A DNA stretch of 64,000 bases from assembly GCF_017313105.1 (NCBI RefSeq), contig NZ_JAFLND010000001.1, positions 1,329,500 through 1,393,499 of the forward strand. The letters are read 5' to 3'. Below are positions 1 through 7,632 of the stretch, in pieces. Both the position numbers and the translations under genes were made by a program. The notes under the pieces are model-generated. The model worked only from the letters and a program-made list of their open reading frames with translations, searched no databases and was not told the origin of the DNA. Position 1 is the stretch's first letter; each line of letters opens with the position of its first letter. The DNA comes from [Muricauda] lutisoli (nom. illeg.) (GTDB taxonomy: Bacteria; Bacteroidota; Bacteroidia; Flavobacteriales; Flavobacteriaceae).

Positions 1-1
1 T

Positions 2-163
2 AACATTCGAAACAAGAAAGTGGCCATCCCCTTATTGGATGTCAAAAAAATTACAGAACAAAAAACCAAGTGGCAACTTGTAAACATTGGATTACCAGTA
101 GTTTTAACCTTAATTTTCGGTCTGTTTTTCGGGTATTACAGAAAACGAAAATTTACCACTTAG
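2..163 (+). CDS. gldG: GldG C-terminus (gliding-motility ABC transporter auxiliary protein), 5' truncated
   Basis: Only the last 53 codons are in the window; the gene enters from the left edge. The reading frame starts at base 2 and stops with TAG at 161-163. The peptide has a charged stretch (NIRNKKVAIPLLDVKKI), one transmembrane helix (about LVNIGLPVVLTLIFGLFF) and a short basic cytoplasmic tail ending in KFTT. This layout fits the C-terminus of GldG, the membrane-anchored component of the GldAFG ABC transporter linked to gliding and type IX secretion. The gldG-dnaN neighbourhood is common in Flavobacteriaceae (family knowledge), which supports the call. The identification rests on a short tail plus context. 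Confidence 0.7.
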   Translation, partial: NIRNKKVAIPLLDVKKITEQKTKWQLVNIGLPVVLTLIFGLFFGYYRKRKFTT

Positions 164-283
164 CTGTTAATAAATTTGTTTCTCTGCTAAATCCATTTGG
201 GATATATTTGTTTTTATTGATTTTATAGGCCCTTTAAGAGGGTTAAATTGCCAAAAAGGCAGCTATACTAAAGTATTTCGTTG

Positions 284-1402
284 ATGAAGTTTATCGTATC
301 CAGTACATATTTATTGAAACAGCTTCAGGTTTTGGGGGGAGTTATCAACAATAGCAACACCTTGCCCATCCTGGACAATTTTTTGTTCGACCTTAAAGAA
401 AGTAAGCTAACGGTCTCTGCGTCCGATTTGGAAACCACCATGAGTACGGTTTTGGAAGTGGATTCCGATTCCGAAGGAACCATTGCAGTTCCCGCACGTT
501 TGCTTCTGGATACCTTAAAAACATTCCCTGAGCAACCTTTGACTTTTGTTGTTGAGGACAACAATACGGTGGAAATCAGCTCCAACCATGGTAAATATGC
601 CTTGGCATATGCGGATGGAGCAGAATTCCCGAAAGCGGTGGAAGTCTCAAACCCGAGTTCCACTACCCTATTGGGGGATATTTTGGCAACGGCCATCAAC
701 AAAACCATATTTGCCGCTGGTAATGATGACCTTCGTCCGGTAATGAGCGGTGTGTTTTTCCAATTCTCCCCAGAGAATTTGACCTTTGTGGCCACTGATG
801 CACACAAGTTGGTAAAATATCAGCGCCAGGATGTAACAGCTTCCGAAGTGGCGGAATTCATCATGCCCAAAAAACCTTTGACATTGTTAAAGGGTATACT
901 GGCAGGTTCCGAATCTGAAGTGACCATTGAGTACAACGACAGTAACGCAAAATTCTATTTTGACAATACAGAATTGGTATGTCGATTGATTGACGGTAAA
1001 TACCCGAACTACGAAGCGGTGATCCCAAAAGAAAACCCAAACAAATTAACGATTGCCAGAAACCAGTTCCAGAGTTCTGTGCGCAGGGTTTCCATTTTCT
1101 CCAATAAGACCACGCATCAAATCCGTTTGAAGATTGCGGGTGCAGAACTCAATATTTCTGCAGAAGATGTGGATTACAGTAACAAAGCCGAAGAAAGGTT
1201 ATCCTGTGCCTACCAAGGTGATGATATGCAAATTGGTTTCAACTCCAGATTCCTATTGGAAATGTTGAACAATTTGTCTTCCGATGAAGTTTCCTTGGAA
1301 ATGAGCTTACCGAACAGAGCGGGAATCCTTACCCCTATTGATGGTTTGGATGAAGGAGAGCATGTGACCATGCTGGTGATGCCCGTGATGCTGAATAGTT
1401 AG
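284..1402 (+). CDS. dnaN: DNA polymerase III subunit beta (sliding clamp)
   Basis: Encodes the ring-shaped homodimeric processivity clamp that tethers the replicative polymerase to DNA and recruits ligases, MutS and other partners through its hydrophobic pocket. The 372-residue product has the usual length for the three-domain clamp. Its N-terminus (MKFIVSSTYLLKQLQ) and C-terminus (MLVMPVMLNS, equivalent to the conserved VMPMRL end of other clamps) are typical. An in-frame TTG lies one codon upstream at 281, but the ATG at 284 gives the conserved family N-terminus, so I chose it. It lies 120 nt after gldG in the same direction. No clear terminator follows; only an imperfect hairpin without a T-run lies around 1455-1490. 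Confidence 0.97.
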   Translation: MKFIVSSTYLLKQLQVLGGVINNSNTLPILDNFLFDLKESKLTVSASDLETTMSTVLEVDSDSEGTIAVPARLLLDTLKTFPEQPLTFVVEDNNTVEISSNHGKYALAYADGAEFPKAVEVSNPSSTTLLGDILATAINKTIFAAGNDDLRPVMSGVFFQFSPENLTFVATDAHKLVKYQRQDVTASEVAEFIMPKKPLTLLKGILAGSESEVTIEYNDSNAKFYFDNTELVCRLIDGKYPNYEAVIPKENPNKLTIARNQFQSSVRRVSIFSNKTTHQIRLKIAGAELNISAEDVDYSNKAEERLSCAYQGDDMQIGFNSRFLLEMLNNLSSDEVSLEMSLPNRAGILTPIDGLDEGEHVTMLVMPVMLNS

Positions 1403-1488
1403 CCAAATTCTTACACAAAGTACTGATTGCCAGAAAATAATTGATGTTTTTGCAATTAGTCGATGAATCAATTCTTTCATCGCCTAAA

Positions 1489-1520
1489 TTGTTTAAGGAA
1501 ACTTGTTTTGCATAATTTTA
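1489..1520 (+). promoter_or_regulatory. Candidate Bacteroidota promoter before the cysteine-rich lipoprotein
   Basis: TTG at 1489-1491 and TAATTTTA at 1513-1520 are 21 nt apart. This matches the flavobacterial TTG-N17-23-TAnnTTTG pattern with one mismatch in the -7 box. The predicted start of transcription is about 25-30 nt before the ATG at 1555. Confidence 0.35.
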
Positions 1521-1554
1521 ACAGAATAAGATTTTAAACCTTAAACTATTGAAA

Positions 1555-2634
1555 ATGAAAAAATTAACACTAGCCGTACTTGCACTGTTTGCATTTACCT
1601 TTTTTGCCTGTGAAGTGGAACCTGCAGGTGAAAGCTTGGAAGCAGTTGCAGGTAAGGGGCAAATTAAAGCCAAAAAGAATGATAACTCCATTGAGTTTGA
1701 TTTTTCTGAAGAATGTCTGAAATCCGAATCCATTCTTTATGCAGGACAAAACATAGAGGTCGGAAAAGTAACAGTTTCCGAATCCGGTGGAAATTATGTA
1801 ATTACCTATGAAATAACCAATGATGATTGGTGTATTACCGAAACCCACCTATCTGTTGTCAACTCACCAGAAGAGTTTCCAATTACTAATTCTGGAAACC
1901 CAAAAAATGGTGATTTCGAATACTCTGATGAATTTGACTGTGAAAAAACCGTAACATACGAAGTTCCTGCTGAAAAAGGACCTTATATAGCTGCACATGC
2001 TGTAGTGGAGTGTGCTACAAGTTCACCCGAGACTATTGCGGCTAATCTTCCCGAAACTGTGGAGTTTTGTACAGTTGACCAAGGACCAGATGCTTATTTA
2101 AACATTACCATAGCCGAAGGTTCACTGGCCGGTTCATACGGCTCTTGGTGTATTGACAACGATTCTCCCATTAATCTGGACAACTGTTACACAGCGGATG
2201 TTTATTCTTTAGATGATGAGCTACCGGAAGATGCTTTCGAATATCCTGAGAACTTTGACTTGGTGAATTGGTTGTTGAACCAAAACATAGTTGGTGAGCT
2301 AAGTCCTTCCAGTGGAGAGGCTTATACCTATGGAGACCTTCAATTTGCCATTTGGAAATTATTGGATGACATTGAAGATGAAGACTGTGAAGCATGTGCA
2401 CTTGGAGATTTTACACCAGAACACGTAACCGAATTGGTTGAACTAGCTCAAGAGTATGGAGAAGGATTTACTCCGGAATGTGGTGATGTAACTGGTGTTA
2501 TTTTGATTTCGGAAGGTGTACAGCCATTAATAATCCCAATACCATTGGAATGTAGTCCTTGCGAGGAAACAGCTTGGGCAGACGGTTGTGATTTCCCTGG
2601 AAACAATTGGGCCACTTACTTTCAGTTTGACTAA
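1555..2634 (+). CDS. Secreted cysteine-rich lipoprotein of unknown function
   Basis: A 359-residue protein with a lipoprotein signal peptide: MKK, a hydrophobic core, then FFAC with the lipobox cysteine at residue 19. It should be exported, lipidated and anchored to the outer membrane. The mature part is strongly acidic and has many cysteines, which may form disulfides. A segment around residue 195 (SYGSWCIDNDSPI...CYTADVYSL), followed by a short helical region (YGDLQFAIWKLLDD), resembles secreted thioester-domain-like modules. I make that link from memory only. The end (PGNNWATYFQF) is a motif I associate with Bacteroidota exported proteins. The start is the ATG at 1555; a TTG two codons upstream is unlikely. 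A strong terminator follows, so it is probably monocistronic. Confidence 0.75.
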   Translation: MKKLTLAVLALFAFTFFACEVEPAGESLEAVAGKGQIKAKKNDNSIEFDFSEECLKSESILYAGQNIEVGKVTVSESGGNYVITYEITNDDWCITETHLSVVNSPEEFPITNSGNPKNGDFEYSDEFDCEKTVTYEVPAEKGPYIAAHAVVECATSSPETIAANLPETVEFCTVDQGPDAYLNITIAEGSLAGSYGSWCIDNDSPINLDNCYTADVYSLDDELPEDAFEYPENFDLVNWLLNQNIVGELSPSSGEAYTYGDLQFAIWKLLDDIEDEDCEACALGDFTPEHVTELVELAQEYGEGFTPECGDVTGVILISEGVQPLIIPIPLECSPCEETAWADGCDFPGNNWATYFQFD

Positions 2635-2669
2635 TGCAGAAAGTTCCTTTATTTAATAATTAACGATAA

Positions 2670-2699
2670 GGGGCAAAATAATTGATTTTGCCCCTTTTT
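2670..2699 (+). terminator. Rho-independent terminator after the cysteine-rich lipoprotein
   Basis: A perfect 10-bp stem (GGGGCAAAAT at 2670-2679 pairing with ATTTTGCCCC at 2685-2694) with a 5-nt loop is followed by a run of Ts. Confidence 0.9.
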
Positions 2700-2736
2700 G
2701 TTTTTTTAGTCTTTATCATATTAGTTTTAAATACAA

Positions 2737-3714
2737 ATGAAGTTACTAGGTATAAAATCCCATAACTTTTCTTTTGATTTCTTTGAGAAGAATACAGTAC
2801 CTCCTTTTTACAAAGGAATTGAAGATGTTCCGAACGCTTATTTTGAAAATAACATCATAAAAGACAACAATGTTCACATTGTTAATTGTATAATGCCTTA
2901 TATAGGAAAAAGGGAAAGTACTTTAAACGATGATTATGGTCATTATTCCAAATCCTATCGTTTAGGTTATGCCATGGACTTTTCAAATTCATCTTCCGCA
3001 ACGGACTATTTAAAGAATGTTTTAGGTAAAAAAACATACAAAAGCATGCGTCAGGATAGGCAACGGTTGTACAGAGATCATAATATCCGGTTAAAAGTGT
3101 ATCATGGCGAAATGGATAAGGACCACTATACCTATTTGTTCAAAACACTTAAAGGATATATTCTAAAAAGATTTGAAGGAAGGACCCATACACATACCGC
3201 TTTGTCCAAATGGGATTTCTATGTTCCAACTTGTTACGATATGATCCTATCCAAAAATGCCGCTATGTTCGTTCTGTATGATAATGATCTACCTATTGCA
3301 ATTTCTCTAAGCTTTCGGCATAAAAACATACTTACTGCGGCAATCACTTCCTTTAATGAAAACTATTATAAATACAGCTTAGGTAAGTTAATGTTCGTAA
3401 ACCAAATAGAATGGTGTTTTTTGAATAATTGCACATTATTGGATACTGGTTGGGGGAACATACCCTACAAAATCAAATTTTCAAACGCCGCATTTTATTA
3501 TGATACAAAAGTCTTCTATCCAAAGAAAAAGTTAGCTAAAAAGATGTTGGCATTCTTTATCAGTTGGGTCTTGATGTTAAAGTATTATTGTATCGTAGTC
3601 TTCAAAGAAAAAAGATTTAATAGACCAGAGATAACATTTAAAAACAGATGGCTGAATTTAAGAAGCACAAATATGCACTCTCAACACGTTAGCTTAAAAA
3701 CCGAATCGTCATAA
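2737..3714 (+). CDS. CelD/BioF2-like GNAT acyltransferase (short paralogue)
   Basis: A 325-residue protein of the Acetyltransf_6 (BioF2/CelD-like) type of GNAT fold. It aligns by eye with the two proteins at 56850-58085 and 58202-59392. Shared blocks are a basic stretch (YKSMRQDRQRLYR), YHGEM, a KRFEGR-type motif, the FVLYDNDLPIAISLS strand, SFNENYYKYSLGKLM, and WCFLNNCTLLDTGWG followed by YKIKFSN. These enzymes transfer an acyl or aminoacyl group, often in cell-surface polymer synthesis. The exact substrate cannot be told. Unlike the two copies in the polysaccharide locus, it lacks the extra C-terminal tail and ends in a hydrophobic helix plus a basic tail. Its 3' end overlaps the opposing DUF4870 gene by 26 nt. 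Confidence 0.75.
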   Translation: MKLLGIKSHNFSFDFFEKNTVPPFYKGIEDVPNAYFENNIIKDNNVHIVNCIMPYIGKRESTLNDDYGHYSKSYRLGYAMDFSNSSSATDYLKNVLGKKTYKSMRQDRQRLYRDHNIRLKVYHGEMDKDHYTYLFKTLKGYILKRFEGRTHTHTALSKWDFYVPTCYDMILSKNAAMFVLYDNDLPIAISLSFRHKNILTAAITSFNENYYKYSLGKLMFVNQIEWCFLNNCTLLDTGWGNIPYKIKFSNAAFYYDTKVFYPKKKLAKKMLAFFISWVLMLKYYCIVVFKEKRFNRPEITFKNRWLNLRSTNMHSQHVSLKTESS

Positions 3715-4051
3715 AGTAAGACGGGGACTCACCATTGGATGCCTTGACAGCATTTACGATAGGCAGGATAAACCCAAGGAGTCCCGTTGCTATCAATCCC
3801 AGAATTCCCAATCCTAATAGCAATATGGCGGGAATACTGATAATGATATACAGTATAAGACTGATTTGAAAATTGATGATAGCCTTTCCATGCTCGTCCA
3901 TCCCCTCTACCCTATCTTTGGATGACAACCAAATGATCAAAGGAACGATAAGGCTTCCGAAGCCTATGGCATACCCCAATAATTGGGTCAGATGTGTTAC
4001 GGCCAACAACGTATTGTCCGTTCTAACTGCTTTTTGATTAATGACTTCCAT
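3689..4051 (-). CDS. DUF4870 (Tic20-like) small membrane protein
   Basis: A 120-residue protein with three predicted transmembrane helices: about YAIGFGSLIVPLIIWLSS, INFQISLILYIIISIPAILLL and LGLIATGLLGFILPIVNAV. The DEHGKAIINFQISLILY motif is the hallmark of DUF4870. The molecular function of the family is unknown. The gene is antiparallel to, and overlaps, the end of the preceding GNAT gene. It diverges from mnmE across 85 nt. Confidence 0.88.
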   Translation of the reverse strand: MEVINQKAVRTDNTLLAVTHLTQLLGYAIGFGSLIVPLIIWLSSKDRVEGMDEHGKAIINFQISLILYIIISIPAILLLGLGILGLIATGLLGFILPIVNAVKASNGESPSYFMTIRFLS

Positions 4052-4123
4052 TTTGATTGATTTTGATGATTCACTTTATTAGTATACAAATCACCGAAAA
4101 TGTTACAAACAACAGCTAATTCG

Positions 4124-4131
4124 TACTTTTG
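4124..4131 (+). promoter_or_regulatory. -7 box directly at the mnmE start
   Basis: TACTTTTG matches TAnnTTTG exactly and ends only 5 nt before the mnmE ATG at 4137. Transcription would start at or next to the start codon, implying a leaderless or nearly leaderless mRNA. No good -33 TTG is present at standard spacing; only TTA-like sequence is seen. Confidence 0.45.
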
Positions 4132-4136
4132 TACCC

Positions 4137-5507
4137 ATGTCGTATACAGATAACATTGTAGCCTTGGCGACCCCCTCTGGAACAGGTGCCATTGCAGTGA
4201 TTCGAGTTTCAGGACCGGATGCCATTAACCTAGTGGACAAACTGTTCAAATCCATCAAAGGAAAAAAATTGACGCAACAGAAAAGCCACACCATACATTT
4301 GGGAAATATTGTAGATGGTAAGAAGGTTCTCGACGAGGCCTTGGTATCCATTTTTAAAGGGCCACATTCCTATACAGGTGAAAATGTAGTGGAAATCTCA
4401 TGCCATGGCTCACCTTTTATTCAGCAACAGATAATCCAACTATTGTTACGCAGTGGTTGTCGTTCAGCATCGGCAGGTGAGTTTACCCTTAGGGCGTTTC
4501 TAAATGGCAAAATGGACCTCAGCCAAGCCGAAGCCGTGGCCGACCTTATTGCCAGCGATAGTGAAGCTGCACACGACATAGCCATGCAACAAATGCGAGG
4601 AGGATTCAGCAACGAGATCCAAGAATTGCGACAAGAACTCTTGAACTTCGCATCCTTGATCGAACTGGAATTGGATTTTTCCCAAGAAGATGTAGAGTTT
4701 GCCGATAGAACCCAATTCAACGAGCTCCTAAACCGTATAAGCGAGGTTCTGAAAAAGTTGATCGATTCCTTTGCACTGGGGAATGTGATCAAACACGGGA
4801 TTCCCGTTGCCATTGTGGGTCAACCCAACGTTGGTAAATCTACCCTGTTGAATGTTCTGCTCAACGAGGAAAGGGCCATTGTAAGCGAAATTGCAGGTAC
4901 TACAAGAGATACGGTTGAAGATCATATTAGTTTAAACGGTATCAATTTTAGGTTTATCGATACCGCGGGAATTAGAGAAACGGAAGATGTTGTAGAAAGA
5001 ATAGGTATTGAACGCACATTTGAAAAAATCGACAAAGCACGACTCATTATTTATTTGTTCGATGGTCTGAATTTTGACAAAGAAGAGCTAGGTCAGGTTA
5101 AAAAACGTTACCCCAATAAACAGTTATTGCCTATTTGTAACAAAATGGACCTCCTGAACGAGGATCAAATAAACAAAGTCAAGAAAGAAATTCCCAATGT
5201 GCTTTTCCTTTCTGCGAAATTCAAAACTGGAATTTCTGAACTTGAGGAAAAACTTTTATCACTTGTGGATTCTGGAGCATTGAGCGGCGATAGTACCATT
5301 GTGACCAATAGCAGACATTATGATGCTCTTTTAAAAGCATTGGAAGAAATCCAAAAAGTAAAAGAAGGATTGGATATGGAGCTTTCCAGCGATTTGATGG
5401 CAATAGATATCCGACAAGCCCTTTATCATTTGGGAGAAATTACCGGCAGTGTTACCACCGATGACCTTTTGGGCAATATTTTTTCCAATTTCTGCATCGG
5501 AAAGTAA
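4137..5507 (+). CDS. mnmE: tRNA uridine-5-carboxymethylaminomethyl(34) synthesis GTPase MnmE
   Basis: With MnmG, MnmE modifies the wobble uridine (U34) of several tRNAs, using a folate one-carbon unit and GTP hydrolysis. The 456-residue product shows the full family layout. The N-terminal folate-binding domain begins DNIVALATPSGTGAIAVIRVSG. A helical domain follows, carrying an inserted G domain: GQPNVGKST (G1, about residues 226-234), AGTTRDTVED (switch), DTAGIR (G3), NKMD (G4) and SAK (G5). The conserved C-terminal FCIGK supplies the catalytic cysteine. It appears monocistronic, followed by 54 nt and a convergent gene pair. Confidence 0.98.
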   Translation: MSYTDNIVALATPSGTGAIAVIRVSGPDAINLVDKLFKSIKGKKLTQQKSHTIHLGNIVDGKKVLDEALVSIFKGPHSYTGENVVEISCHGSPFIQQQIIQLLLRSGCRSASAGEFTLRAFLNGKMDLSQAEAVADLIASDSEAAHDIAMQQMRGGFSNEIQELRQELLNFASLIELELDFSQEDVEFADRTQFNELLNRISEVLKKLIDSFALGNVIKHGIPVAIVGQPNVGKSTLLNVLLNEERAIVSEIAGTTRDTVEDHISLNGINFRFIDTAGIRETEDVVERIGIERTFEKIDKARLIIYLFDGLNFDKEELGQVKKRYPNKQLLPICNKMDLLNEDQINKVKKEIPNVLFLSAKFKTGISELEEKLLSLVDSGALSGDSTIVTNSRHYDALLKALEEIQKVKEGLDMELSSDLMAIDIRQALYHLGEITGSVTTDDLLGNIFSNFCIGK

Positions 5508-5561
5508 ATTTGATTTTCCCTGTGTATTAGCAGATAATACGAGTTTAATGTAAAATAAATA

Positions 5562-6200
5562 TTAGTATTTACGAAGTGTAAAATTCCAAGTGTACCTTTT
5601 AAAAAGTACGACGCACAAATAAAGAGAGAGATGCTTGGAATTCAATTTATTTTTAAACTTAATCGATGATTTATTAAAATAGTTTGTGATGCTATACTTC
5701 AAGTTTATTCCTTTTTCACGTAGCAATTGATAGGCTTGATAGCGTAAATATGGAGCCAAGTTCTTACCTCGGTACTCATGGAAGGTCCACATGTTCAATA
5801 GGTAAGCTTCATTAGGTCCCAATTTGAACTTTCTCCCTTTAAAATCAAAATCATTAAGTTCCACAAAAGTATAAGCTGCGATCTTGTTACTGGTTTCGAG
5901 ACCTATGATCAATTGTCCTTTTTCAACACCTTCCATCATCCTATCATAGTCTTCACCTGGTTCTAGATGACAAACTTTCCTAAGCTCATCCTGGTTTAAA
6001 TATCTTACTGTATAAGTAGCATCGTCTTTAATAATAGGCTCCGCACAAGGTTCTGTTTCTTCCTGAACCCAATAATATGGAGCAACATCAATACCCAATT
6101 TTGCAAGCCGATTACGAAGCCCTAAAAGAAACAGACCGTTACGGACAATTCCCCAGTACCTATCAAAACCGGAAACTTTTTTGTTTTTCTCGATCTTCAT
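5562..6200 (-). CDS. GNAT-family N-acetyltransferase
   Basis: A 212-residue protein with a GNAT-like core: a central strand and helix around QLIIGLETSNKIAAYTFVEL, then AYLLNMWTFHEYRGKNLAPYL. The latter corresponds to motif A, where R/Q-x-x-G/A binds the pyrophosphate of acyl-CoA (here YRGKNLAP). A hydrophobic C-terminal end follows. It is the second gene of a two-gene operon with the BKACE-type enzyme, 3 nt after that gene's stop. The acceptor is unknown; co-transcription suggests a step in the same small-molecule pathway. Confidence 0.75.
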   Translation of the reverse strand: MKIEKNKKVSGFDRYWGIVRNGLFLLGLRNRLAKLGIDVAPYYWVQEETEPCAEPIIKDDATYTVRYLNQDELRKVCHLEPGEDYDRMMEGVEKGQLIIGLETSNKIAAYTFVELNDFDFKGRKFKLGPNEAYLLNMWTFHEYRGKNLAPYLRYQAYQLLREKGINLKYSITNYFNKSSIKFKNKLNSKHLSLYLCVVLFKRYTWNFTLRKY

Positions 6201-6203
6201 ATG

Positions 6204-7079
6204 TCAATTGCTTTGAAAAGCCCTACCATATTCACCAAACCCCTTGGCAAGGTTCATTTTGACCCGAAAATCCTTGGGAGACATCAATGTTCTTTCATTG
6301 GCATCGGCTATTAGATGAATCCGTTTTAGCAACTCTGAATTTTTAGCCAGAACCGTCCTCTTGGTATCATACCAAATATTGTCTTCGATTCCTACTCTTA
6401 CCCCACCCCCAAATGCCAAGGATAACGAATTCATTTTCAACTGTTCGTTCCCGATTCCCGCCAAACTCCACAGTGAATCTTGAGGAAGGTCGTTGATCAT
6501 AACACCGGAATGTAATAAGTTGGCTTGGGAACAAGCGATATTTCCAAACAAAAGATTGAAATAGTATGGCGGTTCTATCAATTTTTTCTTTTCTAGATAC
6601 TTAGCATAATTTATCATACCTATGTCGAAAGCCTCCAGCTCGGGAATAATACCTTTTTCCTTCATAATGCTGGCCAAGGCCATAACAGTATCGGGAGAAT
6701 TAACGCTGGCTGTTTTATTGAAATTCAATGAACTCAAGGTCAAGCTCCCCATATCAGGTTTTAAATCACCTTCCAATAGCAATGGATCGCTCCGGAATTC
6801 AATTTCACTAAAATTCCTGCCGCTCAGGGACAGACAAATAACCAATTGAGGAGCATACTTACGGATACCTTCCACAATTTGGGCATAAATCTCTTTTTTA
6901 TATGTTGGAACACCCGTAGTCTCATCTCTTGCATGCAGGTGCACCATGGTTATACCAATTTCCGAGGCCTGGAGAACATCTTCAACAATTTCCGATACCG
7001 AAATAGGAACATAAGGCGTCATATCCTTAGTCGGAATCATACCTGTGGGGGTGAAATTCAATATAAATTCGTTGCTCAT
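6204..7079 (-). CDS. BKACE (DUF849) family beta-keto acid cleavage enzyme
   Basis: A TIM-barrel, Zn-dependent enzyme family (3-keto-5-aminohexanoate cleavage enzyme, Kce, and relatives) that condenses a beta-keto acid with acetyl-CoA to give acetoacetate and a CoA ester. The 291-residue length is normal. The Zn-binding His-x-His lies in MVHLHARDE (about residues 44-52). Other marks are NFTPTGMIPTKDMTP at the start and GGGVRVGIEDNIWYD near the end. From memory, the last motif is usually GGHVRVG(L/F)EDN, so the His-to-Gly change here may alter substrate choice. The substrate cannot be named. It is first in an operon with a GNAT gene. Confidence 0.9.
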   Translation of the reverse strand: MSNEFILNFTPTGMIPTKDMTPYVPISVSEIVEDVLQASEIGITMVHLHARDETTGVPTYKKEIYAQIVEGIRKYAPQLVICLSLSGRNFSEIEFRSDPLLLEGDLKPDMGSLTLSSLNFNKTASVNSPDTVMALASIMKEKGIIPELEAFDIGMINYAKYLEKKKLIEPPYYFNLLFGNIACSQANLLHSGVMINDLPQDSLWSLAGIGNEQLKMNSLSLAFGGGVRVGIEDNIWYDTKRTVLAKNSELLKRIHLIADANERTLMSPKDFRVKMNLAKGFGEYGRAFQSN

Positions 7080-7287
7080 AAATCTCAGATTGGTACCACC
7101 TACCCCATGCGAAACATAGCATTTGGCAAAATGGATGATTCGTATATCCCTTCAATTTGATAATTAAGTAGGGCCTCTCTAAAAAAAGTCGATTAAAAGA
7201 CAATTAAAAAGTCATGCAACAGGAAAGATGCGTTGATACCCCGAAAGTTAGCAAGTAAAAGCGTTTGCTCATCTTAAAAAATGTGCG

Positions 7288-7307
7288 ACTGTGACATTTG
7301 TCACAGT
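7288..7307. promoter_or_regulatory. CRP/FNR-type operator (perfect palindrome)
   Basis: Two 9-bp perfect arms, ACTGTGACA and TGTCACAGT, flank a 2-nt centre. The core at 7290-7305 reads TGTGA-N6-TCACA, the textbook CRP half-site arrangement. The centre is 30-40 nt upstream of the -7 box at 7327-7334, about position -41 relative to the inferred transcription start. That is a class II activator position. Which regulator binds is not known from this window. Confidence 0.6.
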
Positions 7308-7326
7308 TTTCATCTGTCCTTCATCG

Positions 7327-7334
7327 TAAATTTG
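7327..7334 (+). promoter_or_regulatory. -7 promoter box of the thioredoxin/ArsP operon
   Basis: TAAATTTG matches TAnnTTTG exactly, 35 nt before the ATG at 7370. No TTG sits at standard spacing; the palindrome overlaps the -33 region, consistent with activator dependence. Confidence 0.55.
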
Positions 7335-7369
7335 CGATTAAATCACATTGAAATATCGCGAACCAAAAA

Positions 7370-7615
7370 ATGAAAACGATGAATCATGTCATACAAATCT
7401 TGGGGACAGGCTGCCCCAAGTGTCAAAATCTAACCAGTATTGTAAAAGACGTTGTTGAAGAAAATCAAATAGATGCCTCCATAGAGAAAGTCGAGGATAT
7501 CGAGGACATCATGAAATTTAATGTTATGATGACCCCTGCTTTGGTTGTTGACGGAAATGTGGTAATAAAGGGACGTGTTCCATCGAAGGAAGAGGTACTT
7601 TCTACTTTGCAATAA
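7370..7615 (+). CDS. Thioredoxin-like redox-active disulfide protein
   Basis: An 81-residue minimal thioredoxin fold of the small archaeal MTH895-like family. The active-site CPKC motif is at residues 15-18 (GTGCPKC). The cis-proline region reads VMMTPALVVDG, and IKGRVPSKEEV follows. Such proteins are cytoplasmic thiol-disulfide carriers and are often encoded next to ArsP/DUF318 permeases, as here, where the permease starts 17 nt downstream. A role in supplying thiols for metalloid handling is plausible but inferred. Confidence 0.93.
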   Translation: MKTMNHVIQILGTGCPKCQNLTSIVKDVVEENQIDASIEKVEDIEDIMKFNVMMTPALVVDGNVVIKGRVPSKEEVLSTLQ

Positions 7616-7632
7616 ACTCGAAAACATCTTAA

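Noticed and set aside
325..807. A 160-codon open frame on the minus strand opposite dnaN
   Set aside because: Entirely inside dnaN, no recognisable domain, composition of a shadow frame.
1455..1495. Imperfect hairpin after dnaN considered as a terminator
   Set aside because: The stem has mismatches and no T-run follows on either strand.
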